NCBI GenBank assembly: GCA_003551215.1
Contig: PUMD01000117.1
Coordinates: forward strand, 1-56,080
Direction of reading: 5' to 3'
Origin: Clostridia bacterium
Lineage (GTDB): Bacteria; Bacillota; Sulfobacillia; SLMV01
DNA: 56,080 bases
Shown here: one piece after another, positions 8,747-16,970 of the stretch
Numbering within the stretch: the stretch's first letter is position 1
Layout of the letters: each line of letters opens with the position of its first letter
Notes under the pieces: generated by a model
What the model was told of the DNA's origin: nothing
The model's input: only the letters and a program-made list of their open reading frames with translations
Database searches by the model: none
Translations under genes and position numbers: made by a program

Positions 8747-9397
8747 ATAAAGCACGATATTCCCGATGTGACCATAGAGAGATTGCCGGCTTACATGCGA
8801 GTTCTCGACCAGCTGCAGAAAGAGGACCACAAGATTGTGTCGTCGGCAGAGATGGGAAGATGGACGGGGTTTTCGTCGGAACAGATCCGCAAGGACCTGG
8901 CCTATTTTGGGGCCTTTGGCACCCGTGGAGTTGGGTATGATGTGAAATCCCTGCAGCGCAGGATCCGCAGCATTCTCGGTCTTGAGGGATCGGTGCCGGT
9001 CATCCTGGTAGGAGGGGGCAGCCTCGGGAGCGCCCTCGCCCGCTACAACCGGCTTCATCAACCTCATCTGGAAATCATCTGTATACTTGATAACGACGAG
9101 GATGTTGTCGGAACCACGATTGCAGGAATAAAGGTCAGGCACGTGCGGGAGATGCAGGAGGTGGTGCGGGAGAGCCAGGCCCGGCTGGCGGTGGTGGCCG
9201 TGCCTGGAGACGTTGCTCAGAAAACGGTGGATGCTTTGGTGAAGCACGGTATCAGGTCCATTCTCAATTTCGCTCCCGTACATTTGCAGACTCCATCTGA
9301 CGTGGTAGTCAAGACTGTTGATCTGACATCGCAGCTGCAGAGTCTGGCCTATTATGCACAGCGTCTGGGTGAAAGGACTCCCGGGCAGCAGGTTTGA
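8747..9397 (+). CDS. rex: Redox-sensing transcriptional repressor Rex (probable ATA start)
   Basis: 216 residues from the proposed start. An N-terminal winged helix (IPDVTIERLPAYMR...SSAEMG...RKDLAYFGAFG) is followed by a Rossmann domain (VGGGSLGSALA, about 88-98) and the C-terminal swapped helix (LTSQLQSLAYY). Rex senses NADH/NAD+ and represses fermentation and respiration genes. The first ordinary codon, GTG 8768, has no ribosome site and would cut into the conserved IPxxTIxRLP start of the family. AAAGGAGG (8731-8738) sits exactly 8 nt before an in-frame ATA at 8747, which gives the usual N-terminal length. Confidence 0.92.
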   Translation: MKHDIPDVTIERLPAYMRVLDQLQKEDHKIVSSAEMGRWTGFSSEQIRKDLAYFGAFGTRGVGYDVKSLQRRIRSILGLEGSVPVILVGGGSLGSALARYNRLHQPHLEIICILDNDEDVVGTTIAGIKVRHVREMQEVVRESQARLAVVAVPGDVAQKTVDALVKHGIRSILNFAPVHLQTPSDVVVKTVDLTSQLQSLAYYAQRLGERTPGQQV

Positions 9398-9451
9398 TGC
9401 ATTTCAGGGCTGTGCGTGCTTTGCTTGACGCCGGTGAAAGGTGGTGTTTCG

Positions 9452-10297
9452 ATGGGTGGCACCTGGACGGGGTTTTTGTTTCAGATACAGAACATGACTC
9501 CGGGTGAGGCGATTATATCTATTCTTGATGTTGCCCTAATTGCCTATTTGCTCTACAGAATTATACTTCTCATCCGGGGGACTAGGGCCATACATCTTGT
9601 TCAGGGACTTATTGTGCTCCTTTTTGCCACTGTGGTCAGCGGATGGCTCAACCTGTCGGTCATCAACTGGCTTTTGGAGCAGGCGCAATTGTCCCTGCTG
9701 GTAGCAGTGCCCATAGTGTTTCAGCCCGAGCTGCGGAGGGCCCTGGAACAGGTTGGAAGGGGCAGATTGTTCGGTCAGGGCGGTCCTTTCTTTCAGCAGA
9801 TGGATGTTGAGGACCTGCTGGATGATCTGCTGCAGGCGGTTCGTACGATGTCTCGCAGCAAACTGGGTGCCCTCATCGTCCTCGAGAGAGAGACCGGCCT
9901 GCAGGATGTCGCCGAAACAGGAATCGAAATCGACGGCAAAGTATCTTCGGAATTTCTGGTCAACATTTTTGTCTCCAATACCCCGCTGCACGATGGGGCT
10001 GTCATCATTCGGGGTGACAGGGTAGCGGCCGCGGCTTGCTTTCTGCCCCTTACGGAAGCGCAGGTGGATCCGAAAATGGGAGGGAGGCACCGCGCAGCCC
10101 TGGGGATAACTGAGGAAACTGACGCGCTGGCTGTGGTCGTATCAGAAGAAACTGGTGCCATCTCCCTGGCGCAGGACGGACGCCTCATCCGGAATCTGGA
10201 TGCAGAGCGACTGCGCGAACTGCTGGCCGAGTCCCTCGCTCAGGAAAGAACCCTTCTGTCCATCCTGCCGCAGAGCGGAGGTGGCCGGGGTGCGTAG
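9452..10297 (+). CDS. cdaA: Diadenylate cyclase CdaA
   Basis: 281 residues. Three hydrophobic segments lie within the first ~95 residues, followed by the DAC (DisA_N) domain. The catalytic HDGAVII (DGA about 180) and GGRHRAALGITE (RHR about 211-213) are intact. It makes the second messenger c-di-AMP at the membrane. ATG start chosen because AAAGGTGG lies 8 nt upstream; earlier in-frame codons lack a site. The first gene of the conserved cdaA-cdaR-glmM module, it overlaps cdaR by 8 nt. Confidence 0.95.
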   Translation: MGGTWTGFLFQIQNMTPGEAIISILDVALIAYLLYRIILLIRGTRAIHLVQGLIVLLFATVVSGWLNLSVINWLLEQAQLSLLVAVPIVFQPELRRALEQVGRGRLFGQGGPFFQQMDVEDLLDDLLQAVRTMSRSKLGALIVLERETGLQDVAETGIEIDGKVSSEFLVNIFVSNTPLHDGAVIIRGDRVAAAACFLPLTEAQVDPKMGGRHRAALGITEETDALAVVVSEETGAISLAQDGRLIRNLDAERLRELLAESLAQERTLLSILPQSGGGRGA

Positions 10298-11261
10298 CCT
10301 GTTGTTTGATGACCGGATGGTATGGGTTGTTTCAATAATTCTTGCCGTCTTTTTGTGGGTGCAGGTCAGTGCAGGGGCTCAGCGTGAGGTGCAGCGGACC
10401 TTTCCCGATATTCCCGTGCAGTGGCGCGATGTGCCGGAAGGTCTCGCCGTTTTGGATGTCAGCCCGTCCCGGGTCGAGGTCACGATCAGGGGAGAAAGGG
10501 ATCTGATGCAGCAGGTCTCAAGGGAGGATTTCACCGCCACGGTGAACCTGGTTGAAGTAGAGCCAGGTATGGTGGATGTTTTTGTGTCAATTTCCGTCCC
10601 GCGCGGGATACAGTTGGTTCAGGTGGCACCGCAAACGGTGACCGTTGCGGTGGAGGAATCTGCTGAGGCGGTTCATCCGGTTCGGGTGGAGAAGGTGGGG
10701 ACACCCGATACTGCTCTGACCACACTTGCAGTCACTCCGGCTCAGGTCATCGTCAACGGGCCGGCCAGCCGGGTTGAAGAGGTAGCAGAGGTGGTGGCAG
10801 AAGTGGATGTTGCCGGGCTGCAGGAAGGACTGACTGAACAGATTGTCTGCCGCGCACTCGATGAGGATGGCGATGAAGTACGGGGTGTGCTGGTTGTCCC
10901 CCGCCAGGTGGAAGTGAGCATAATGAGGGAAGCGGCACGACTGGAGCGTGAGATTCCGATCCGTCCAATTTCCGCGGGAACGCCGCCTGGAGATCTGGCG
11001 GTAATTTCGATCCAGCTCGACCCATCTTCGGTGAGCGTATCTGGTCCCGGGTCGGTGGTGGAGGAGATTGAGGTGTTGAACACAACCGTGCTCGATCTCA
11101 CAGAGATTCTACAGGGGGCCGAGGATGAGATGGAACCGGGAGAGGTCAGGGTCTACACGTATCAGGCGCAGCCTGAATTTGCTCGAGATGTGGACCCGGG
11201 ACATCTGAACGTCGAACCTGACGAGGTGATGGTTGAGGTGACTGTACTGCGGCTGGAGTAG
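10290..11261 (+). CDS. cdaR: CdaR (YbbR-domain) regulator of CdaA
   Basis: 323 residues. An N-terminal membrane helix (MVWVVSIILAVFLWVQV) is followed by about four YbbR repeats in the extracytoplasmic part, with recurring patterns such as SRVEVTIRGE, PAQVIVNGPASRV and PSSVSVSGPGSVV. CdaR binds and modulates CdaA. GTG start at 10290 with GGAGGTG (10277-10283) inside the end of cdaA; the two genes overlap by 8 nt and are probably translationally coupled. Confidence 0.9.
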   Translation: MRSLLFDDRMVWVVSIILAVFLWVQVSAGAQREVQRTFPDIPVQWRDVPEGLAVLDVSPSRVEVTIRGERDLMQQVSREDFTATVNLVEVEPGMVDVFVSISVPRGIQLVQVAPQTVTVAVEESAEAVHPVRVEKVGTPDTALTTLAVTPAQVIVNGPASRVEEVAEVVAEVDVAGLQEGLTEQIVCRALDEDGDEVRGVLVVPRQVEVSIMREAARLEREIPIRPISAGTPPGDLAVISIQLDPSSVSVSGPGSVVEEIEVLNTTVLDLTEILQGAEDEMEPGEVRVYTYQAQPEFARDVDPGHLNVEPDEVMVEVTVLRLE

Positions 11262-11285
11262 TTTAGTCCGATGGAGGAGATAAAT

Positions 11286-12659
11286 ATGGGAGATTCACTT
11301 TTTGGCACCGATGGAGTGCGGGGAATAGCCAACATAGAGATCGATCCTGAGCTTGCGTACCGGCTTTGCCTCAGTGCTGGCCGATGGTTTATGTCGCAGG
11401 ATGCATGTGCAGACGAAGACAGGCGAAGTGTTGTATTGGGCCGCGACCCCCGGCGCTCGGGCGATATGCTGACAGCCTCGGCTGTAGCTGCTCTGACTTC
11501 ACTGGGGCTTGATGCGGTAGTGATGGGGGTAGTTCCCACCCCTGCTGTTGCCCATGCAGTGGTAAACAGCGAGGCGGTGGTGGGTGGTGTGGTGATATCT
11601 GCCTCGCACAACCCCGCTGAATACAACGGTATAAAACTATTTGATGCTGTGGGGCATAAACTGACGCAAGAAGATGAGCGGATTATCGAGTCAGGGGTCC
11701 ACCAGGGCAGCCCTGAGGGCTGGCAGCCTCCGTCAGGTCAGGGAATCGGCAGGAGAGTTGATGGAGGGCAGCAGGTGTCTTCTTACCTGGATCACCTGTG
11801 CGAATCTACCGGGATGGGGCCACAGAGCCTGAGGGGTATGCGTGTCCTTCTGGACTGTGCCAATGGCGCTGCTGGCCGCATCGGTCCTGCCGCATTGCGG
11901 CAGGTTGGTGCATCCGTGGAGGCCGTGTTCACCTCCGGTGACGGAGACGACATCAATGCTTGCTGCGGTTCCACCCATCCGGAGGCCCTGCGGGGCCGTA
12001 TGCTGTCGGAGGATTTTGATTTTGGCCTGGCGCTGGATGGTGATGCCGACCGGGCGATCGCGGTTTCACCTTCTGGAAGGCTGCTGGATGGAGATGACCT
12101 GCTTTTTATTCTAGCAGTTTACCTGCACGAGACAGGCAGGCTGCCGGGAGGAAAAATAGTAACGACGGTAATAAACAACCGTGGTCTTGATGCCAGCCTC
12201 CGACCGCTGGGCATAGAGGTCGTCCACTGCCCGGTCGGGGACCGCCAGATCATGATTGCCATGCAGGAGGAGGGAATAGGTCTTGGTGGTGAGATATCGG
12301 GACATATAATCCTTGGTCATTGTGCCACCTGCGGTGACGGTTTGTTGACCGGACTATTGGTTGGTGATATTCTTGCCCAGAGTGGCAGCTCGCTAGATGA
12401 GTTGCTCGACGGCCTGGAAAAATATCCTCAGGTCAAGAAAAACGTGGCTGTAGAGCGCAAGGGCGAATTTGCTGACGATGAAGTGATAGAGCGTTCAATA
12501 AGAGAAGCTGAAGCGGAGCTGGGCCAGAGGGGCAGACTGATTGTTCGTCCTTCCGGCACTGAGCCAGTTGTTAGAGTCATGGTCGAAGGTCCGGACTACG
12601 AGCAGATTCTGTCTTTGGCGGATCAACTGCAGGAGGTGATCGAAAAGAGATTGAACTGA
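11286..12659 (+). CDS. glmM: Phosphoglucosamine mutase
   Basis: 457 residues. It interconverts glucosamine-6-phosphate and glucosamine-1-phosphate for UDP-GlcNAc synthesis. The active-site phosphoserine loop is SASHNPAEYNG (about 104-114), the metal loop DGDADR (about 251), the sugar loop GGEISGH, and the phosphate-binding loop RPSGTEPVVR is at the C-terminus. The ATG at 11286 is chosen because GGAGGA (11274-11279) would lie inside the gene if the upstream ATG at 11271 were used. In other Bacillota GlmM also binds and inhibits CdaA, which fits its place after cdaR. Confidence 0.95.
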   Translation: MGDSLFGTDGVRGIANIEIDPELAYRLCLSAGRWFMSQDACADEDRRSVVLGRDPRRSGDMLTASAVAALTSLGLDAVVMGVVPTPAVAHAVVNSEAVVGGVVISASHNPAEYNGIKLFDAVGHKLTQEDERIIESGVHQGSPEGWQPPSGQGIGRRVDGGQQVSSYLDHLCESTGMGPQSLRGMRVLLDCANGAAGRIGPAALRQVGASVEAVFTSGDGDDINACCGSTHPEALRGRMLSEDFDFGLALDGDADRAIAVSPSGRLLDGDDLLFILAVYLHETGRLPGGKIVTTVINNRGLDASLRPLGIEVVHCPVGDRQIMIAMQEEGIGLGGEISGHIILGHCATCGDGLLTGLLVGDILAQSGSSLDELLDGLEKYPQVKKNVAVERKGEFADDEVIERSIREAEAELGQRGRLIVRPSGTEPVVRVMVEGPDYEQILSLADQLQEVIEKRLN

Positions 12660-12748
12660 CAGCCGATGAGATGCAGGTTGAAGATAACGGCACGGGTTCG
12701 GAAGGTCATCACCCTTTTTCAGAAGATATATTGTGTTGATATTAAAAA

Positions 12749-12921
12749 GCGCCTGCACCCGTTTCAGGGTGGACGAGGATGGAGTTCATCGATCTTTCGG
12801 CGGATGCTCCACGGTTGGACCAATCGTTACCGGAGCAACAAATCCCCCGGGTAACCGGGGAGGCAAAAAAGCTTCGGATGGTTCTGAGGGTGAAGTTCCT
12901 TCCTTCGGCAGGTGAACTCTG
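12749..12921 (+). ncRNA. glmS self-cleaving ribozyme/riboswitch
   Basis: The 294-bp gap before glmS carries the glmS ribozyme core. The cleavage context AAA|GCGCC puts the cut after A12748. The conserved GACGAGGATGGAGTT (from 12772), TTCGGCGGATG (12796-12806) and CGGTTG follow in order. Further on, AAAAAAGCTTCGG and a terminal stem (AGTTC...GAACT, ending near 12921) correspond to the 3' pseudoknot and P4 regions. Glucosamine-6-phosphate acts as cofactor for self-cleavage, which in Bacillus destabilises glmS mRNA. The boundary at the 3' end is approximate. Confidence 0.92.
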
Positions 12922-12953
12922 TGCTTTATTCATTATCCGAGGGGAGTATTTTT

Positions 12954-14807
12954 ATGTGTGGACTGGTTGGTTATGTTGGATGGCGGGATGCAGCCGAAGT
13001 GTTGCTGGCAGGACTGCGCAGGCTTGAGTATCGAGGTTATGATTCTGCCGGGGTGGCTCTGGCCGATGAGGAATCGGAGATTGGGCTGCGTGTGCTGAAA
13101 AAGGCGGGCAATATCGACGATGGTCTGGAGAAATTGCTAAAAAACGGCAGCAGCAACGGAAGCCATCTGGGTATCGGGCACACGCGCTGGGCGACTCACG
13201 GCGAACCTAACGACCGCAACGCCCATCCTCACACAGACTGCCCAGACGAACTGGCGTTAGTTCACAACGGGATCATCGAAAACCACCAGAGCTTGCGAAA
13301 ATGGCTGTCAGGTTTGGGCCACGAATTCACCTCTGATGTAGATACGGAAGTAATATGTCATCTGATGGAGCATTACCTGCAGGATGAAGGGGACTTGAGT
13401 CAGGCACTGGCCCGCAGCTGTGAACACCTGGAAGGTGCCTATGCGGTTGCGGTGGTGCAGAGCCCCCTCGGAGCCAATGAGCGCGAGATCGTCGCCGCAC
13501 GAAAGGACAGTCTGTTAGTAGTTGGGCTGGGCGATGATGAGAACTTTCTGGCTTCTGATGTGCCGGCTATCCTACCTTACACGCGCCGGGTCATGTATCT
13601 GGAAAACGGAGATTTTGTCCGGCTCACCGCTGACGATGTCACTGTTTTCCGTTCGGATGGCCGGCGGGTTGATCGACCTGTTACCGAGGTTCAGTGGGAC
13701 CCGGTTCAGGCCCAGCGCGATGGTTACCCCCATTTCATGCTCAAAGAGATCGAGGAGCAGCCAGCGGCGTGGGAGTCTGCTCTGCGCGGCCGCCTCAGCG
13801 GCGGAGAGGTAGATCTGCAGGGACTGCAATTTCCTGCTTTGGAGGATATTGAACACATCTACTTTGTGGCCTGCGGTACCTCGTATCACGCGGGGATGGC
13901 TGCTGCTCCACTGTGGGAACGCCTCCTGCAGATACCCGCTTCGGCGGAGATAGGTTCGGAGTTTCGCTACCGACAGCCGCTGCTCGGAGAAGACACTCTG
14001 GTCGTCTTCATAAGTCAGTCCGGAGAGACGGCTGATACCCTGGCCAGCCTGGATCTTGCTATCGAGGAGAATTGCCCGACCATATGCGTCACCAATGTGG
14101 TCGGTTCATCGATGGCCCGCCGGGCCGACAATGTGATATACACCCAGGCCGGCCCGGAAATATCTGTTGCTTCTACCAAGACCTATACGACGCAGCTGCT
14201 GATACTGTTTCTGCTGGCCTGCCATCTCGGCAGACAGCTGCCTCACGGCCAGCAGCACAGCGAGACATGCGACCGGCTGCTTGCAGCAATGCCCTCGCTC
14301 AGTGACCTTGAAAGACAGCTGCTGAATGACACGACGGAGATCGGGAGTGCCGCAGAACGCATTGCCGATTGGGAAGATTCTTTCTTCATCGGCCGTGGCC
14401 TCGATTACGTATCGGCCCTTGAGGGGCAGCTCAAGCTCAAAGAAATATCCTACATCCATGCGGAAGCTTATCCGGCGGGTGAGCTGAAGCATGGAACAAT
14501 GGCGCTCATCGAAGAGGGTGTCCCGGTAGTTGCCATCTCTACTCAGCCCCAACTACGGGACAAGATGGCATCTAACGTGGAAGAAGTGCGCGCCCGTGGG
14601 GCCTGGGTGGTCGCAGTGACCGACCAGCCCGAGGGCGAGGTTGCCCGGCGCTCGGATGCGGTCATACCGGTGCCGGATTCTGAGCCGGAGCTTTCACCTT
14701 TGTTTGTGGGAACCGCCCTGCAGGTTCTGGCCTACAGGGCAGCTGTGCTGCGGGACTGTCCAATAGATAAACCGAGAAATCTGGCCAAGAGCGTTACGGT
14801 GGAGTGA
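12954..14807 (+). CDS. glmS: Glutamine--fructose-6-phosphate aminotransferase (isomerizing)
   Basis: 617 residues. After removal of Met the N-terminal Cys (CGLVGYVG) is the Ntn glutaminase nucleophile. GHTRWATHG and HNGIIEN belong to the amidotransferase domain. Two SIS domains follow (CGTSYHAG, SQSGETADT, STKTYTTQ, EAYPAGELKHG), and the C-terminus is KPRNLAKSVTVE as usual. It makes glucosamine-6-phosphate, the entry to cell-wall amino sugars. ATG start with GAGGGGAG upstream. Expression is expected to be controlled by the ribozyme just upstream. Confidence 0.97.
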   Translation: MCGLVGYVGWRDAAEVLLAGLRRLEYRGYDSAGVALADEESEIGLRVLKKAGNIDDGLEKLLKNGSSNGSHLGIGHTRWATHGEPNDRNAHPHTDCPDELALVHNGIIENHQSLRKWLSGLGHEFTSDVDTEVICHLMEHYLQDEGDLSQALARSCEHLEGAYAVAVVQSPLGANEREIVAARKDSLLVVGLGDDENFLASDVPAILPYTRRVMYLENGDFVRLTADDVTVFRSDGRRVDRPVTEVQWDPVQAQRDGYPHFMLKEIEEQPAAWESALRGRLSGGEVDLQGLQFPALEDIEHIYFVACGTSYHAGMAAAPLWERLLQIPASAEIGSEFRYRQPLLGEDTLVVFISQSGETADTLASLDLAIEENCPTICVTNVVGSSMARRADNVIYTQAGPEISVASTKTYTTQLLILFLLACHLGRQLPHGQQHSETCDRLLAAMPSLSDLERQLLNDTTEIGSAAERIADWEDSFFIGRGLDYVSALEGQLKLKEISYIHAEAYPAGELKHGTMALIEEGVPVVAISTQPQLRDKMASNVEEVRARGAWVVAVTDQPEGEVARRSDAVIPVPDSEPELSPLFVGTALQVLAYRAAVLRDCPIDKPRNLAKSVTVE

Positions 14808-14818
14808 AACTGCAGAGA

Positions 14819-14850
14819 CCCGGTGCCGCTCGGCACCGGGCCTCTTTTTT
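14819..14850 (+). terminator. Rho-independent terminator after glmS
   Basis: A perfect 9-bp stem, CCCGGTGCC (14819-14827) with GGCACCGGG (14832-14840), a 4-nt loop and a run of six T (14845-14850) start 12 nt after the glmS stop. This is a textbook intrinsic terminator. The ribosome site of acpS begins only 3 nt beyond the T-run. Confidence 0.9.
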
Positions 14851-14852
14851 GA

Positions 14853-14887
14853 GGAGGTGGTCCGCTGCCTTCAGCGGCCCGGCAATG
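14853..14887 (+). promoter_or_regulatory. acpS ribosome site with a hairpin between GGAGG and ATG
   Basis: GGAGG (14853-14857) is 27 nt before the acpS ATG, too far for direct use. Between them CCGCTG (14862-14867) and CAGCGG (14872-14877) form a perfect 6-bp stem with a 4-nt loop. Folding this stem would shorten the effective spacing to about 11 nt. No other ribosome site or in-frame start codon lies nearer. Confidence 0.5.
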
Positions 14888-15271
14888 AGCGAACGGATCC
14901 TGGGGTTGGGAATGGATGTAATTGAACCTTCCCGCATCTGCGCGGTGTGGGAGCGTCGGGGAGAAAGGTTTCTGCAGCGCATTTACACCTCTGAGGAGAT
15001 AAGTTACTCTTTGAAAGGAAGGAATACCTGTCAACGTTTGGCGGCCCGATGGGCGGCCAAGGAGGCCTTTGTCAAGGCAGTGGGTTCAGAATTGACAGGT
15101 ATCCGCTGGGTTGATATCGAATTGATCAGCTCGGGTGACGCACCTCCGCGAATGAACCTGCACGGCAGGGCAGCCCAGCGCGCTCAGAAGATGGGGGTAG
15201 AGCGTATACTTGTGAGCATCAGTCACTCTCATGATGTTGCCGCTGCGACAGTCCTGCTGGTAGGCCTTTGA
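14885..15271 (+). CDS. acpS: Holo-[acyl-carrier-protein] synthase
   Basis: 128 residues, normal for AcpS. It transfers 4'-phosphopantetheine from CoA to the acyl carrier protein. The metal-binding GMDVIEPSRI (about 9-18) and the RWAAKEAFVKAVG motif (about 55-67) are intact, and SISHSHDVA is near the end. The ATG at 14885 matches the family N-terminus. The ribosome site is unusual. Order acpS-nnr-alr-ndoAI-ndoA resembles the Bacillus acpS region. Confidence 0.93.
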   Translation: MSERILGLGMDVIEPSRICAVWERRGERFLQRIYTSEEISYSLKGRNTCQRLAARWAAKEAFVKAVGSELTGIRWVDIELISSGDAPPRMNLHGRAAQRAQKMGVERILVSISHSHDVAAATVLLVGL

Positions 15272-15311
15272 ATCTTTGACCGGGGGTTCTGCGGTGGAAG
15301 GGAGTTTGACT

Positions 15312-16970
15312 ATGACGGTCGGAAGTCGTGGAAGGGGCCAGCCGGTATATGCGCTCAGCTGCCGTGCCATGCGGCTTGCCGATGAGATGGCGATCAACCA
15401 GATGGAAATTCCAGGGGTTTTGCTCATGGAGGCCGCCGGACGGGCGGTAGCCCGCGAGGCTGCCGGTATTGTGCCATCCGGGGGTCGCATTCTTGTTTTG
15501 GCCGGGCCGGGCAACAACGGCGGCGACGGTTTTGCGGCTGCCCGTTTTCTGCATCGGGAGGGACACGACGTTTGTGTCCTGAGTGCAGGTGATGTATCGG
15601 CATATGAGGGCGATGCGGGAGTAAATGCCCGCATACTGAAGCATCTTGACATTCCTTTCTTACCCTTCCGTCACTCCGACGGCTCGCTTCGGACCGACCT
15701 TATCCACCAGCAGCTGAAAGAAAGCGCCCTGATAATCGATGCCCTGCTTGGAACGGGGGTACAGGGGCGCCTGCGATATCCCTACCGTCGCCTCGTTGAC
15801 ATGATCAATCAGGCGCCGGCAGATACCCTGGCCGTGGATATCCCCACGGGCGTCGATGCTGATACGGCAGCGGTACCGGGGCCGGCGATTTCCGCCGACA
15901 TTACGGTGACCTTTGCGGCTCCAAAGATCGGCCTTCTGCTGGAGCCGGGCTGCGAGCACACAGCAAAGCTGATCGTTGCTGATATCGGAATTCCGCAGCG
16001 CGTCTTGCGCAGCGCTGCCGTAGGGGAGTGCGCCGATACCGGGTTAGCTGTCGTTGTCGATGCCGATTGGGTATCAGGACGGCTTCCGCTGCGAGTTCCC
16101 ACCGGCCACAAGGGGACTTTCGGTCATGTGCTGGTTGTGGGTGGTTCGGAAGGACTAAGCGGTGCGGCAGCCCTGGCTGCTTCTGCCGCTCAGAGGGCCG
16201 GATCCGGCATGGTTACCTGCGCCGTTCCCGCTGCCCTCAATCCGGTGATGGAATGCAAGCTTACCTCGGCGATGACCGCCGGGTTTGCCGATCTGACAGC
16301 AGATGAGGACGTCGAACGTGCCACCGGGCAGCTGGCAGAGAAAATTGGAGCGTGTGATGCCGTTGCTCTCGGTCCGGGGCTGGGGAGAGACCCGCTGTCA
16401 GCGGAATTGGTGAGAAACCTGCTTGGGCTGTGGGAATGCGGCGGAGACGCGCCTCCGGTGGTGGTTGACGCCGATGCGTTGAATGCGGTTGCTCCCGATA
16501 TTGAGGAGTTTCGCCGTGCAGCACCCCGGGCCATCCTGACGCCTCACCCGGGTGAGATGGCCCGCCTTCTGGGATGTAGTGTCCGGAGTGTTTTGGCCGA
16601 TCGTCAGGGGGCTGTGCGTCGGGCGGCTGCCCAATCCGGCTGCGTGGTAGTGTTGAAGGGGGCACCCAGCGTAACTGCCTGTCCCTGCGGTTGCCTTTGG
16701 GTCAACAGCAGTGGTAATGTGGGGCTGGCTGCAGGGGGTTCCGGAGACCTGCTCACAGGCATAATCGCCTCGCTGCTGGGGCAGGGGCAATCTGCCAGGG
16801 ATGCTGCCGCTGTGGGTTGTTACGTTCATGGTCGTGCTGCTGATATCACCAGAATGGATACATCGACCCGGAGCATGATTCCCGAGGATGTGCTTGATAA
16901 GATTTCGGAGGCCCTGGAGGAGCTGGAACGATCCTGCCGGTATCAGGCGGCAGGTAAGTATAGAGGGTGA
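15312..16970 (+). CDS. nnr: Bifunctional NAD(P)H-hydrate repair enzyme (epimerase + ADP-dependent dehydratase)
   Basis: 552 residues. The N-terminal half is a YjeF_N epimerase domain (GPGNNGGDGF and DIPTGVDADT). The C-terminal half is the ribokinase-like NnrD dehydratase (KGTFGHVLVVGG, ALGPGLGRD, LTPHPGEMARL, AAGGSGDLLTGIIA). The fused enzyme repairs damaged NADH/NADPH hydrates. ATG 15312 is chosen for its GGGAG site; a TTG 36 nt upstream lacks one. The last bases overlap the alr start as GTGA. Confidence 0.93.
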   Translation: MTVGSRGRGQPVYALSCRAMRLADEMAINQMEIPGVLLMEAAGRAVAREAAGIVPSGGRILVLAGPGNNGGDGFAAARFLHREGHDVCVLSAGDVSAYEGDAGVNARILKHLDIPFLPFRHSDGSLRTDLIHQQLKESALIIDALLGTGVQGRLRYPYRRLVDMINQAPADTLAVDIPTGVDADTAAVPGPAISADITVTFAAPKIGLLLEPGCEHTAKLIVADIGIPQRVLRSAAVGECADTGLAVVVDADWVSGRLPLRVPTGHKGTFGHVLVVGGSEGLSGAAALAASAAQRAGSGMVTCAVPAALNPVMECKLTSAMTAGFADLTADEDVERATGQLAEKIGACDAVALGPGLGRDPLSAELVRNLLGLWECGGDAPPVVVDADALNAVAPDIEEFRRAAPRAILTPHPGEMARLLGCSVRSVLADRQGAVRRAAAQSGCVVVLKGAPSVTACPCGCLWVNSSGNVGLAAGGSGDLLTGIIASLLGQGQSARDAAAVGCYVHGRAADITRMDTSTRSMIPEDVLDKISEALEELERSCRYQAAGKYRG

